27,719 bases of DNA. Origin: Dokdonella_A sp040005635. Its GTDB lineage: Bacteria > Pseudomonadota > Gammaproteobacteria > Xanthomonadales > Rhodanobacteraceae. The number at the start of each line of letters is the position of its first letter. Positions within the stretch are counted from its first letter, which is position 1. The notes under the pieces are model-generated. The model did not search any database. It was not told where the DNA came from and saw only the letters and a program-made list of their open reading frames with translations. Made by a program: the position numbers and the translations under genes. Positions 15,621-22,514 of the stretch are shown here, in pieces. The DNA is taken from the NCBI GenBank assembly GCA_040005635.1, contig JBDTYM010000055.1:1-27719 (forward strand), given 5' to 3'.

Positions 15621-16654
15621 ATCCGTTTCGCTGCGACATTTGGCTTCTTTGCGACACCTTGGCCGCTGATCGCTTTGAGAATGCTCTCGCCCACCGCACG
15701 AGCAAAGGTGGGGGGGACAGCGTTGCCGATCTGTCCATATTTCTGGTTCCGACGGCCTTGGAAATCAAACGAGTCGGGAAAGCTTTGAAGTCTTGCGGAC
15801 TCGCGAACCGTCAGTCGCCTGCAGTCCGCAATGACACCAGATCGCGGCGCCCCGCCCTTCATCAGCTGCGCATGATATTTTTTCAGGATTCCTTTTGGGT
15901 CTAGAACGTGTGTTCGATTCCCGCCAGCCGATGCGGGAATCGTTAACGATGGCGCGTCGACATCTAAAGGTCTGCCTTTTCCGTTCAACAACATTCCGGA
16001 ATGCGAACTCTTTCGCAGGACGGGATTTTTCGCGTAAACGACTTTGGCGCGATTAGGCTCGTCTTCCGGACAATCAGCAAGCGCATCTCCGACCGTTACA
16101 TATGGTTTCTTGCGACCAGACCCATGAGTTGGTTTTGGGAAATGAAAGCTCGTACCTTTCGGCACCCCTACGATGAACAGGCGGAGGCGTTTTTGCGGTA
16201 CTCCATAGTCTGCAGAATTGAGTACTTGCCATGAAACGTCGTAACCAAGGCATTCGAGTCGTTCGACCGTCTCCTCTAAATAACCGTGGAAGCGCGGGCT
16301 GGCCAGCCCACTGACATTTTCCATCAGGAACGCGGTGGGCCTAATTTCGTCAACTGCCCGCACGTAATGGGGGACCATGTCCCGAACGTCATCTAGACCA
16401 AGCTGCTTGCCCGATACCGAGAACGGTTGGCAGGGAGGACCGCCCGCGACAAGCGTAATCCGACCGCGGAAGGGCCTGAAGTCGACCCTACGAACGTCAT
16501 CGCAATGGTGACGCGTAAGTTTTAGATTCGCTGCGTGCGTCGCCAGCGCGGTCGGATCAAGTTCAAAGGCGTCGAGAACTGACCACCCTGCTAGGGTGAG
16601 TCCGAGCGATAGACCACCAGCGCCCGAGAATAGATCGATTGCGGTGTACTTCAT
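15617..16654 (-). CDS. DNA (cytosine-5)-methyltransferase of the R-M system
   Basis: 345 aa, the usual size for a C5 methylase. Motifs in order: I DLFSGAGG (7-14, SAM binding), IV GGPPCQPFS (71-79, catalytic C75), VI MENV (111-114), VIII QKRLRLF (154-160) and X GNAVPP (310-315). The target-recognition region lies between VIII and X. It methylates cytosine in the recognition site and so protects the host from the convergent nuclease. The start overlaps the stop of the HTH gene (ATGA), so the two are cotranscribed and probably translationally coupled. The stop overlaps the endonuclease stop by 4 nt. If the nuclease is SacI-like, the target would be GAGCTC, but the target-recognition region cannot be read by eye. 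Confidence 0.93.
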   Translation of the reverse strand: MKYTAIDLFSGAGGLSLGLTLAGWSVLDAFELDPTALATHAANLKLTRHHCDDVRRVDFRPFRGRITLVAGGPPCQPFSVSGKQLGLDDVRDMVPHYVRAVDEIRPTAFLMENVSGLASPRFHGYLEETVERLECLGYDVSWQVLNSADYGVPQKRLRLFIVGVPKGTSFHFPKPTHGSGRKKPYVTVGDALADCPEDEPNRAKVVYAKNPVLRKSSHSGMLLNGKGRPLDVDAPSLTIPASAGGNRTHVLDPKGILKKYHAQLMKGGAPRSGVIADCRRLTVRESARLQSFPDSFDFQGRRNQKYGQIGNAVPPTFARAVGESILKAISGQGVAKKPNVAAKRI

Positions 16655-16944
16655 CGCTGCTCGCTAAGGTCGAGTTGGGACTGCGGATGCCCGCCAAACC
16701 TGTGGGCCGCCGAACCTCGAGGTCGCTTGGCGATTGGATCGATCTTTTGAATTGGCGACTGAAAATCGACGCCGTGGTCAGCCATTTCGCCCATCAAAAC
16801 CGCGATGATCGCGAGATGAGACGGCATGCATTCATGCTTCGAATAGTTGGAAAGCGAAACCCTGTTCATGTTCAGCAACTTCGCGAACGCTGCCATGGAT
16901 AGACCTGCCTTCCCAAGGTTTCGCTGGAATTCTGTATACGTCAC
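16651..16944 (-). CDS. HTH (XRE-like) control-type protein of the R-M system
   Basis: 97 aa. The N-terminal half, FQRNLGKAGLSMAAFAKLLNMNRVSLSNYSKH, is a lambda-repressor/XRE-like helix-turn-helix. The C-terminal third (about 65-97) is Pro/Arg/His-rich and probably disordered. It precedes the methylase gene with a 4-nt overlap, so it should be made together with it. In R-M systems such proteins delay nuclease expression or limit methylase expression. The start is GTG, and no ribosome site is present. A promoter 6 nt upstream implies a leaderless mRNA, as known for several C proteins. A palindrome just upstream could be its operator. Confidence 0.75.
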   Translation of the reverse strand: MTYTEFQRNLGKAGLSMAAFAKLLNMNRVSLSNYSKHECMPSHLAIIAVLMGEMADHGVDFQSPIQKIDPIAKRPRGSAAHRFGGHPQSQLDLSEQR

Positions 16945-16950
16945 TGAAGA

Positions 16951-16979
16951 ATATTACCGTTTGCCTGTGCGCAATACAA
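16951..16979 (-). promoter_or_regulatory. Sigma70-type promoter of the HTH-methylase operon (leaderless)
   Basis: On the minus strand TTGTAT (16979-16974), a 17-nt spacer and TAATAT (16956-16951) make a good promoter. The -10 ends 6 nt before the GTG start, so the transcript should begin at the start codon. There is no Shine-Dalgarno sequence in the gap. Confidence 0.6.
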
Positions 16980-16986
16980 TAATGTC

Positions 16987-16998
16987 TTATGTTCATAA
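16987..16998. promoter_or_regulatory. Palindrome upstream of the HTH-methylase promoter
   Basis: TTATG-TT-CATAA, 5-bp arms, lies 7 bp upstream of the -35 in a very AT-rich stretch. The position suits an activator or autoregulator site for the HTH protein; binding is inferred. Confidence 0.4.
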
Positions 16999-17085
16999 AA
17001 TTATTTACTTTTGGTAGTCACGACGATCACTCCTCCAACGCCTGACTAGCTGGCGGGCGCGCGGATCCCGCTATTTGGAGACTAA

Positions 17086-17148
17086 ATGGCGAGCGGCATG
17101 AACAAGCCTGCTAACCCTGGCTATCCGCGGTTCCATTGCCCTACGTAA
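17086..17148 (+). CDS. Possible 20-codon open frame with a ribosome site near the right island end
   Basis: GGAG lies 5 nt before an ATG that opens a 20-residue peptide, MASGMNKPANPGYPRFHCPT. It has no relative that I recognise. Being so short, it may be chance, a leader peptide, or the remains of a longer gene cut at the island end. It is the only frame on the plus strand between the HTH promoter and the right junction that has a ribosome site. Confidence 0.2.
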   Translation: MASGMNKPANPGYPRFHCPT

Positions 17149-17326
17149 GTCTGTCCAGTAGGACCGAAGAGAGTTTTGCGGCCGCGGGACCCAATGAAGC
17201 AGCAAGATATTTAATCAGCCTTACTATTGCCGTACCTGGCAATCCGCCGGACAGATGCACTTCGCAAGCAACCAGCGGCGCGGCGATGCCGTCCTGTGCG
17301 CGGCTGTAGACGACCGCGAGGCTCAT
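17141..17326 (-). pseudogene. comM: 5' part of comM (first 35 codons) running into island sequence
   Basis: The start at 17326 opens MSLAVVYSRAQDGIAA, then PLVACEVHLSGGLPGTAIV, the exact N-terminus of ComM/YifB (compare E. coli MSLSIVHTRA and VEVHISKGLPGLTMV). Native codons end at V35 (17222-17224). The frame then runs 27 codons into the island (RLIKYLAASLG and on) and stops at 17141. The product would lack the whole ATPase domain. The native ubiK-comM transcription direction is kept, so this truncated frame is probably still transcribed. The rest of the gene is at 7168-8571. Confidence 0.9.
17209..17227 (-). repeat. Right island junction: inverted end motif plus ACTAT core
   Basis: The complement of GGCTGATTAAAT lies at 17209-17220, then TT and ACTAT (17223-17227), after which comM coding resumes. 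It mirrors the left end, but the motif-to-core distance is 2 nt here and 11 nt at the left. The ends are therefore not symmetric around the 5-bp core. This asymmetry fits recombinase half-sites better than simple terminal repeats of a transposon. Confidence 0.7.
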
Positions 17327-17508
17327 CGCGAAGCATCCCAAAAAAAGCCCACTGCCCCCGCCTTGGGGTGAGCTGCGCAGGGCAGCAGGCTTCCCGGGAA
17401 ATCGTCCGGTCGATCGATATGCATCGCGCTGTCTCGATGGCGTAGGCGCACCCGACCGTTGCCGCCGCTTGTGCGGCGAACTCGGAAAAGCAATGTTCGA
17501 ATGGACGG

Positions 17509-17781
17509 CTAGTGTCTCGGCTCGGAGGCCGCCGCGCCGCCGAGCACGCGTTCTATCGCGAGGATCTGCTGTTCGAGTTCCTCGATCTTCTCGCGCGTGC
17601 GCAGCAGGACGCAGCGTTGCACGTCGAACTCCTCGCGGCTGACGAGATCGAGTTCGCGCAGACCCGACTGCAGGACGCCGCGAAACGTGGAGGTCAGATC
17701 CTCGCGCGCCTGCTGCAGGCCCGGCGGGACGAGCGCGGCGAGCCGCCGCGCGAGTTCATCAATGGATTGCACGTTGATCAT
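17509..17781 (-). CDS. ubiK: Ubiquinone biosynthesis accessory factor UbiK (YqiC/BMFP family)
   Basis: 90 aa, normal for the family. The N-terminal half is an amphipathic helix region (IDELARRLAALVPPGLQQAREDL). The signature LVSREEFDVQRCVLLRTREKIEELEQQI (about 46-73) is the conserved C-terminal coiled coil that trimerises. UbiK works with UbiJ to let the Ubi enzymes act on lipid intermediates in aerobic ubiquinone synthesis. The ribosome site is AGGGTGAG just before the ATG. It is divergent from the P-II gene and reads towards comM. The order P-II gene / ubiK / comM is common in Xanthomonadales, which helps identify the interrupted gene. Confidence 0.88.
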   Translation of the reverse strand: MINVQSIDELARRLAALVPPGLQQAREDLTSTFRGVLQSGLRELDLVSREEFDVQRCVLLRTREKIEELEQQILAIERVLGGAAASEPRH

Positions 17782-18175
17782 CGCTCACCCTGGCGTGTTG
17801 TGGATTGGTGCCGTCTTCGTCGCGCGGCCTGTCCCGGCCGACTTCGACTTGCCAACCTTCGCTGCGAAACATTCGACCTGGAACGCTGAATCCGCACGGT
17901 CTGCGGTACGGTTGAATTATTGCGCGTGTCGCCAGCGCGTGCTCTGCGGCGATACGTCTTGCCGATCCGTGGGGTCGACCGGTGGCGAGCGCAAGCACTT
18001 GCCACCGGTCGGAAGCCTCCTTGCAGCGTCGTTCCGTCGACGCACCTCCCCGCAGGCACAGTCTAGTCGAGGCGCCGCGCAGCGCCAGACGGTGCATTCG
18101 TAAACCTTTGTAGGAAAATTCCTACACGGAACGTTCCGGGTATAGTCGCGCCGTCGAAAGCAGGAGTGCGCGCCG
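17782..18175. other. Divergent intergenic region between ubiK and the P-II gene
   Basis: 394 bp without a credible gene: the open frames are Arg/Ser-rich, lack ribosome sites and resemble shadows. The last 70 bp hold two palindromes and a -10 element, described separately. The rest must contain the ubiK promoter, but I see no clear consensus. Confidence 0.5.
18109..18146 (+). promoter_or_regulatory. Two adjacent palindromes and -10 element upstream of the P-II gene
   Basis: TGTAGGAA-AA-TTCCTACA (18109-18126) has perfect 8-bp arms. It is followed directly by the perfect 12-bp palindrome CGGAACGTTCCG (18127-18138) and then by TATAGT (18141-18146), a good -10. The -35 position falls inside the first palindrome and is poor, so a bound factor may be needed or may block. 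No -24/-12 sigma54 pattern is seen, which is notable for a nitrogen-control gene. Confidence 0.5.
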
Positions 18176-18514
18176 ATGCAAATGGTCATGGCGATCATCA
18201 AGCCGTTCAAGCTCGACGAGGTGCGCGAGGCGCTGGCGGAAGTTGGCGTGCAGGGCATCACCGTCACCGAGATCAAGGGCTTCGGCCGCCAGAAGGGCCA
18301 TACCGAGTTGTACCGGGGCGCCGAGTACGTCGTCGACTTCCTGCCGAAGATCAAGATCGAGGTCGCGGTCAGCGACGATCAGGTCGAGCGCGTCGTCGAA
18401 ACCATTGCGCACACGGCGAACACCGGCAAGATAGGAGACGGCAAGATCTTCGTCTGGCAGCTCGATCGCGTGATCCGCATCCGCACCGGTGAACTCGATG
18501 CGGATGCGTTGTGA
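18176..18514 (+). CDS. glnK: Nitrogen regulatory protein P-II (GlnK/GlnB)
   Basis: 112 aa, the standard P-II length. MQMVMAIIKPFKLDEVREAL aligns from the first residue with E. coli GlnB. The T-loop has KGHTELYRGAEY with Y51, the uridylylation site. GDGKIFVWQLDRVIRIRTGE is the conserved C-terminal strand region with the nucleotide/2-oxoglutarate pocket. P-II trimers sense ATP/ADP, 2-oxoglutarate and glutamine (through UTase) and control glutamine synthetase adenylylation, NtrB or the AmtB channel. AGGAG precedes the start. No amtB is adjacent, so whether it is glnK or glnB cannot be settled from the window. Confidence 0.92.
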   Translation: MQMVMAIIKPFKLDEVREALAEVGVQGITVTEIKGFGRQKGHTELYRGAEYVVDFLPKIKIEVAVSDDQVERVVETIAHTANTGKIGDGKIFVWQLDRVIRIRTGELDADAL

Positions 18515-18548
18515 CGATGCCGCTGCGTTGTGACGCGGCACTGACCGC

Positions 18549-19106
18549 TCAGCGCAGCAAGATCCACAGTCCCAAGGCCGCGAACAGCACCGCGGCGCCG
18601 ATCCGCGCCGCCTTCAGCGGCAGCTTCGCGGCGAAGCGCGAGCCGAGCCAGACGACCGGCACGTTCGCGATCAGCATGCCGAGCGTGCTGCCGGCGACGA
18701 CCTGCCACAGCGGGTGATACTCGGCGGCGAGCACCATCGTCGCGATCTGCGTCTTGTCGCCGATCTCGGCGATGAAAAACGCGATGACCGTGGCAACGAA
18801 CACGCCGTGGCCAGCGCCGCGCGCTGCGCCTTCTTCGTCGACCTTGTCGGGAATCAGCGTCCACACGCCGACCGCGAAGAAGCTCAGCGCGACCAGCCAC
18901 TTCTGTACCTCGGGCGTCAGCCACTGCGCGATCAGCACGCCGAGCGCACCGGCGAGCGCATGATTGACCAGGGTCGCGACGAGAATGCCGAGGCAAATCG
19001 GCCATGGGCGCCGATATTTCGCGGCGAGGATCAGCGACAGCAACTGGGTCTTGTCGCCGATTTCGGCGATCGCGACCGCGGTCGTCGCAATGAGCAGGGT
19101 CTGCAT
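18549..19106 (-). CDS. UPF0016 (GDT1/TMEM165, MneA-like) manganese exporter
   Basis: 185 aa with about six hydrophobic helices and the two diagnostic repeats IAEIGDKTQLLSL (about 13-25) and IAEIGDKTQIATM (about 113-125), one in each half. The acidic and polar residues of these E-x-G-D-K-T motifs form the cation path. Bacterial relatives (MneA of Vibrio and Xanthomonas) export Mn2+; eukaryotic ones move Ca2+/Mn2+. ATG 19106 is chosen because GGAG lies 7 nt upstream and the hydrophobic N-terminus starts there; longer in-frame extensions run through the riboswitch. Regulation by the yybP-ykoY element upstream supports manganese as substrate. It is convergent with the P-II gene, with a 34-nt gap. 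Confidence 0.9.
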   Translation of the reverse strand: MQTLLIATTAVAIAEIGDKTQLLSLILAAKYRRPWPICLGILVATLVNHALAGALGVLIAQWLTPEVQKWLVALSFFAVGVWTLIPDKVDEEGAARGAGHGVFVATVIAFFIAEIGDKTQIATMVLAAEYHPLWQVVAGSTLGMLIANVPVVWLGSRFAAKLPLKAARIGAAVLFAALGLWILLR

Positions 19107-19175
19107 CGGAACTCCGGCGGGCTGGGGAAGGTGGACGCAAGGGCTCAGCGCATACCGCCCCGGCCCGGGTCCGGC

Positions 19176-19305
19176 ATGCGAGAACCAAAGGTCTTGCCGC
19201 AGGGACCGCTGATCGCGGATCCGTCGCGCGCCATGGCGTGTTCGCCAAGTGTGTTGACGCGCGTGCCGCAACGTCTCGCCGCGGCCGGCTACTCCCCAAT
19301 GGAGT
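19176..19305 (-). promoter_or_regulatory. yybP-ykoY manganese riboswitch
   Basis: Read on the minus strand, the leader of the UPF0016 gene contains GGGGAGTAGCC (19297-19287), CGTCAACACACTTGG (about 19259-19245) and GGCAAGACCTTTGG (about 19198-19184). These blocks and their order match the yybP-ykoY Mn2+ riboswitch: the 5' strand of the junction and P1, the internal block, and the 3' 'AAGACC' block. The element ends about 70 nt before the start codon, leaving room for an expression platform that could expose or hide the GGAG site. Mn2+ binding is expected to raise expression of the exporter. Exact ends are estimated. Confidence 0.85.
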
Positions 19306-19461
19306 GGCGCGAAGTGTAGGGATGTGGGGTTGCGCGGGCAAGTCCGGGGCCAACACACGGTGTGACGGTTGCCGCGCGTTTGCGGCGACACTGACGGGCG
19401 TCCCTTACACTCAATGCCCACGCCGTGACCACACGGCGCCCGCGCTGTCGGAGCTGCGTCG

Positions 19462-21072
19462 TTGGAACATCGCCCTGTCTTCGCGCTCGACGACCTTCGC
19501 ATCGACTGTGCGCGCCAGCGCGTAATGCGTGACGACGTGCCGCTCGAGGTCGCCGGATTGAGTTTCCAGTTGCTGCGCTACCTGCTGCGGCAGGGCGATC
19601 GCGTCGTCGGCTTCGACGAATTGATCGAACAGGTGTGGGCGCCGGCGGTCGTCAACGAGGAGACCATCACCCAGCGCGTGAAGCTGCTGCGTCAGGCGCT
19701 CGGCGACGATGGGCGCAACCCGCGCTACATTCGCTCGGTGCGCGCGCGCGGCTACCAGTTGTGCAGCGTGCCGCGCGAGATCAGCCCCGAAGCCGCCGGC
19801 GCTTACATGCCAGCGATGCCACGGCGCAAGGGGGCAAAGCTTGCCTCCAGGGCTGCCATCGTGTCGTTCTGCCTGCTCGCCTTGGGTGTGTGGGCGTGGC
19901 ATGCGTACCGCCCCGCATCGACGAGGACGAGCGTGCCCGCGAACGCGCAGGAAGAACTGCTGCAGCGGGCAAGGTATTACGCCGGCATCGGCCAGAAAGA
20001 AAACAACGAACGCGCGGTCGCGCTGTACGAAGAAGCGCTGCATGCGGAACCGGACGACATTCCCGCGCGCGCCGGCCTCAGTCGCGCGTTGAGCGCACGC
20101 ATGTGCCTGTACAACGGCGACCCGCAAGCGGTCATGCGCGCGCAGGAACTGGCCGAGGCGCTGATCGCGCGCGTTCCTCAGGACAGCCGGGGCCACGATG
20201 CGCTCGCCTACGCATTCGATTGCCGTGGCGATGTCGATGCGGCAATCCGCGAATATGAGTCAGCGGTCGCGCTCGATCCGGCGGCGCGCGTCGACAGCCG
20301 CGCATCGGTCGCGAATCTGTATGTGGTCAAGGGTCGCCTGGCGGATGCACTCGCCGCGAACATCGCCGTCGAGCGTTCCGGCGCGAAGCTGCGCTTCCTC
20401 GATCTGCAGATCGCGCGCAATCTCGACCTGCTCGGTTTCGCCAGCGAGGCGGAGCAGCGCTACGCGAAGATCTTCAAGCTCTATCCGGACAACACGTTCG
20501 GCAACGTGGCCTATCCGCGCTTCCTGTTCGCGCAGGGTCGCTATGCCGAGGCTGAAACGACATTGGCCGAAGCGCTGCAGCGACCACCGCATCCGGACCT
20601 ATTCGTGCTCGCGGGCGAAATCGCACTGCTGCGCGGGGATCGCGCGCGTGCTGCGGACGCGTTCGCACAGGCCTCGGCGCTGCGACCGCATCAGAGCCTG
20701 CCGCAGACGCTGGTACATGCCTATGCCGCGCCAATGGACAGCGCCTGGATCGCCGCGCGCGCGAAGATGCGTGCGAGCGAAGCCGACGACGGCGCACCGG
20801 ATGACTGGCTCGAGGTCGCCGTGCTGCGGCTTGCCGAGGCGGACCGCGCCGGTGCGCTCGACGCGCTGCGCCGGGCCGTCGACGGCGGCTTTCGCGATCG
20901 CGCCTGGCTGCAGAACTCGCCCTTGTTTCGCGGCGTGGCGGACGATCCCGCTTTTGCCGCGAGCATTGATGCGATCAGCCGTGCCGTCGCGGACGAGCGC
21001 GCCAAGGTGCTGGCAGCCGCATGGCTGCCAGCCGACCTCGTCAATGCGAAACCGGCAGCGCCGGCAGGATGA
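19462..21072 (+). CDS. Winged-helix (CadC-like) transmembrane regulator with TPR domain
   Basis: 536 aa. Residues 5-102 form an OmpR/PhoB-type winged helix (FALDDLRIDCARQRV, the recognition helix around TITQRVKLLRQALGDD, the wing ARGYQLCSVP). A basic stretch leads to one membrane helix at about 130-147 (IVSFCLLALGVWAWHAY). The periplasmic part (about 160-500) has TPR units such as ERAVALYEEALHAEPDD, AIREYESAVALDPAAR and RYAEAETTLAEALQ. The start is TTG with GGAG 8 nt upstream; no nearby ATG keeps the whole DNA-binding domain. It is a more distant relative of the regulators at 589 and 24627. It follows the riboswitch region divergently, and its 3' end overlaps the convergent hydrolase gene by 32 nt. 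Target genes are unknown. Confidence 0.82.
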   Translation: MEHRPVFALDDLRIDCARQRVMRDDVPLEVAGLSFQLLRYLLRQGDRVVGFDELIEQVWAPAVVNEETITQRVKLLRQALGDDGRNPRYIRSVRARGYQLCSVPREISPEAAGAYMPAMPRRKGAKLASRAAIVSFCLLALGVWAWHAYRPASTRTSVPANAQEELLQRARYYAGIGQKENNERAVALYEEALHAEPDDIPARAGLSRALSARMCLYNGDPQAVMRAQELAEALIARVPQDSRGHDALAYAFDCRGDVDAAIREYESAVALDPAARVDSRASVANLYVVKGRLADALAANIAVERSGAKLRFLDLQIARNLDLLGFASEAEQRYAKIFKLYPDNTFGNVAYPRFLFAQGRYAEAETTLAEALQRPPHPDLFVLAGEIALLRGDRARAADAFAQASALRPHQSLPQTLVHAYAAPMDSAWIAARAKMRASEADDGAPDDWLEVAVLRLAEADRAGALDALRRAVDGGFRDRAWLQNSPLFRGVADDPAFAASIDAISRAVADERAKVLAAAWLPADLVNAKPAAPAG

Positions 21073-22177
21073 AGTCGCGGAAGATTTCCTGTGACTGCGG
21101 GTGCGCATAACGCTGGTTGTAGGCACTGCTGGTGATGACCGCGACGAGTCGCCGCTCGGGCAGCACGAACACGTAGTTGCCACCATTGCCGCTCATCGCC
21201 CACGCCGCGGTGTCCTTGCCGCCGAGCGGAAAATGGAAACGCCACAGCAGGTAGCCGTATTCGGCATCGTCGCGCGCCTGTGCATGCGGCGACATGCTGG
21301 CTTCGATCCAGGCGCTGGAAATGATCTGTTGACCGCGCCAGCGCCCGCCGTCGACGAGCAGTTCGCCGAGTTTGGCCAGATCGCGGCTGCGATAGCGCGT
21401 GCCGCCGCCGCCCATGGCGATGCCGTCCGGCGAGAAATTCCATTGGACCGCCGTGATCCCAAGCGGCTTCTCCAGCACTTCGGCAGCGAACGCGTCGAGG
21501 TGACGATGGGTGGCGCGCTCGATCATGGCGCCGGCGACGAACGCACCCGCCGTGCAATACGAGAACGCGCGTCCGAACGAACTGTCCGCTGGTTTTTTCA
21601 TCCAAGGCGCGAAACCCTTGATCGGCAGATCGAGCGCGAACTGCAGCCAGTCCTCGCTCACGTACATGCGCTCTTCGTTGCCGGACGAGAACGAGTTGTC
21701 GTCGTCGCATTCCCACAGCGAGCTCATCGTCAGCAGATCTTCGAGCGTGAAGGTGTCTTTGCGCTTGTCCGCATGCTGCAGCGGCGGCTTGTCGGCGAAG
21801 TACGCATACACCTTCGCTTGCGCGTTCGTGATCAAGCCGCGATCGATCGCTGCGCCGGCAAGCAGAGCGGTAACGCTCTTGCTGGCGGAGCGGATGTCGT
21901 TCAGGCCGTCGCGCGTGCCCGTGTTGAAGTAGCGCTCGTACACGAGCTTGCCGTGTTGCGCGACGATGACGCTGGTGATGCCTTTCCAGGTCAGGTCGGC
22001 GACGCGACCTTCGAGCTCGGCAAATTTGGCCGTGTCCCAGCCGATTTTTGCGGCGTCGGCGGTCGCCCAGCCGTCGGCCAGCGCGTCCGGCGCGTGGTAG
22101 GCGGGAGCCGGGTCGGCAGCGGCCATCAACGGGCCCAGCAGCAGGGCGGTGAGCAGAGCGGGGATTCGATAGCGCAT
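21041..22177 (-). CDS. Secreted serine hydrolase, beta-lactamase/penicillin-binding (class C) fold
   Basis: 378 aa with a signal peptide (MRYRIPALLTALLLGPLMAA, cut near AADPA). The active-site nucleophile and general base are in SASK (S97-x-x-K100), and the second motif is Y207-C-T in FSYCTAGAFVAG. GNGGNYVFVLPERRLVAVIT near the C-terminus is the last strand with the third motif region. This is the class C beta-lactamase-like family, which includes esterases, peptidases and lactamases; which activity applies cannot be told. The start is at the second in-frame ATG, which has GGAG 6 nt upstream. The last 32 nt overlap the convergent regulator, which is unusual for two intact genes. Confidence 0.88.
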   Translation of the reverse strand: MRYRIPALLTALLLGPLMAAADPAPAYHAPDALADGWATADAAKIGWDTAKFAELEGRVADLTWKGITSVIVAQHGKLVYERYFNTGTRDGLNDIRSASKSVTALLAGAAIDRGLITNAQAKVYAYFADKPPLQHADKRKDTFTLEDLLTMSSLWECDDDNSFSSGNEERMYVSEDWLQFALDLPIKGFAPWMKKPADSSFGRAFSYCTAGAFVAGAMIERATHRHLDAFAAEVLEKPLGITAVQWNFSPDGIAMGGGGTRYRSRDLAKLGELLVDGGRWRGQQIISSAWIEASMSPHAQARDDAEYGYLLWRFHFPLGGKDTAAWAMSGNGGNYVFVLPERRLVAVITSSAYNQRYAHPQSQEIFRDFILPALPVSH

Positions 22178-22514
22178 GGCGCACTCCATCGTTGAGAAGA
22201 CGCCAGTTCAGCGCATGGCTCGATGAAGTGCCGGAAAAGCGAATGAAGAAGAATGAAGCGCCGCCCATCGGCGCTGCGGCGCCCTTGGCGCGCCTCTCAA
22301 TCGACAGCCCGGTTGGCAATTTTCGCGACGAACCCGTCCAGGTCCGCCGTTACGGTATTGCTGAGCAGGATGATCGTGGTCCGGATCGAAGCCATGCAAC
22401 CGCTACGCCTGGGCGCCCACGATCCAGCCGGGGCTCTTCAGCCCGTGGCGTTTGCTTCCTTTCATCGTGGTTCCGTGCCGCCCTCCCGTTTGTCGGGCGG
22501 CCCGATGAGTTCAG
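22178..22514. other. Intergenic region between the hydrolase and the SnoaL-like gene
   Basis: 337 bp. Plus-strand open frames cross it, but none has a ribosome site or a recognisable product, and they run into the minus-strand gene. It should hold the promoter of the hydrolase. A terminator-like hairpin is near the right end. Nothing else is seen. Confidence 0.5.
22477..22501 (-). terminator. GC-rich hairpin downstream of the SnoaL-like gene
   Basis: GCCGCCC (22477-22483) pairs with GGGCGGC (22495-22501), and inner CCCG/CGGG pairs can extend it to an 11-bp interrupted stem. It lies 13 nt after the stop of the minus-strand gene. No T-run follows, so it may end transcription only weakly or protect the 3' end. 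Confidence 0.4.

Larger units (their letters stand above)
8567..17227. mobile_element. Genomic island integrated into comM, with two serine recombinases and type II R-M cargo
   Basis: The left boundary is read from the switch into comM codons at 8571 and the right boundary from the switch out of comM at 17222. ACTAT is present at both junctions (8567-8571 and 17223-17227). GGCTGATTAAAT reads inward at 8583-8594, and its complement occurs at 17209-17220. Joining the flanks restores GGLPGTAIV-GLPETAVKEAR, the normal ComM sequence. Contents are a large and a small serine recombinase, an HUH-motif protein, a ribbon-helix-helix protein, R-M genes and five genes of unknown function. The large recombinase is the likely integrase. 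Base composition and codon use are clearly less GC-rich than in the flanks, consistent with horizontal acquisition. Confidence 0.85.

Noticed and set aside
8567..17227. A Tn7/AbaR-like transposon in comM
   Set aside because: The target gene and 5-bp duplication fit, but no DDE transposase or TniB/TnsC-like ATPase is present in the island.
17342..17508. A 6S RNA or other small RNA between ubiK and comM
   Set aside because: Some GC-rich foldback is possible, but I see no conserved small-RNA pattern.
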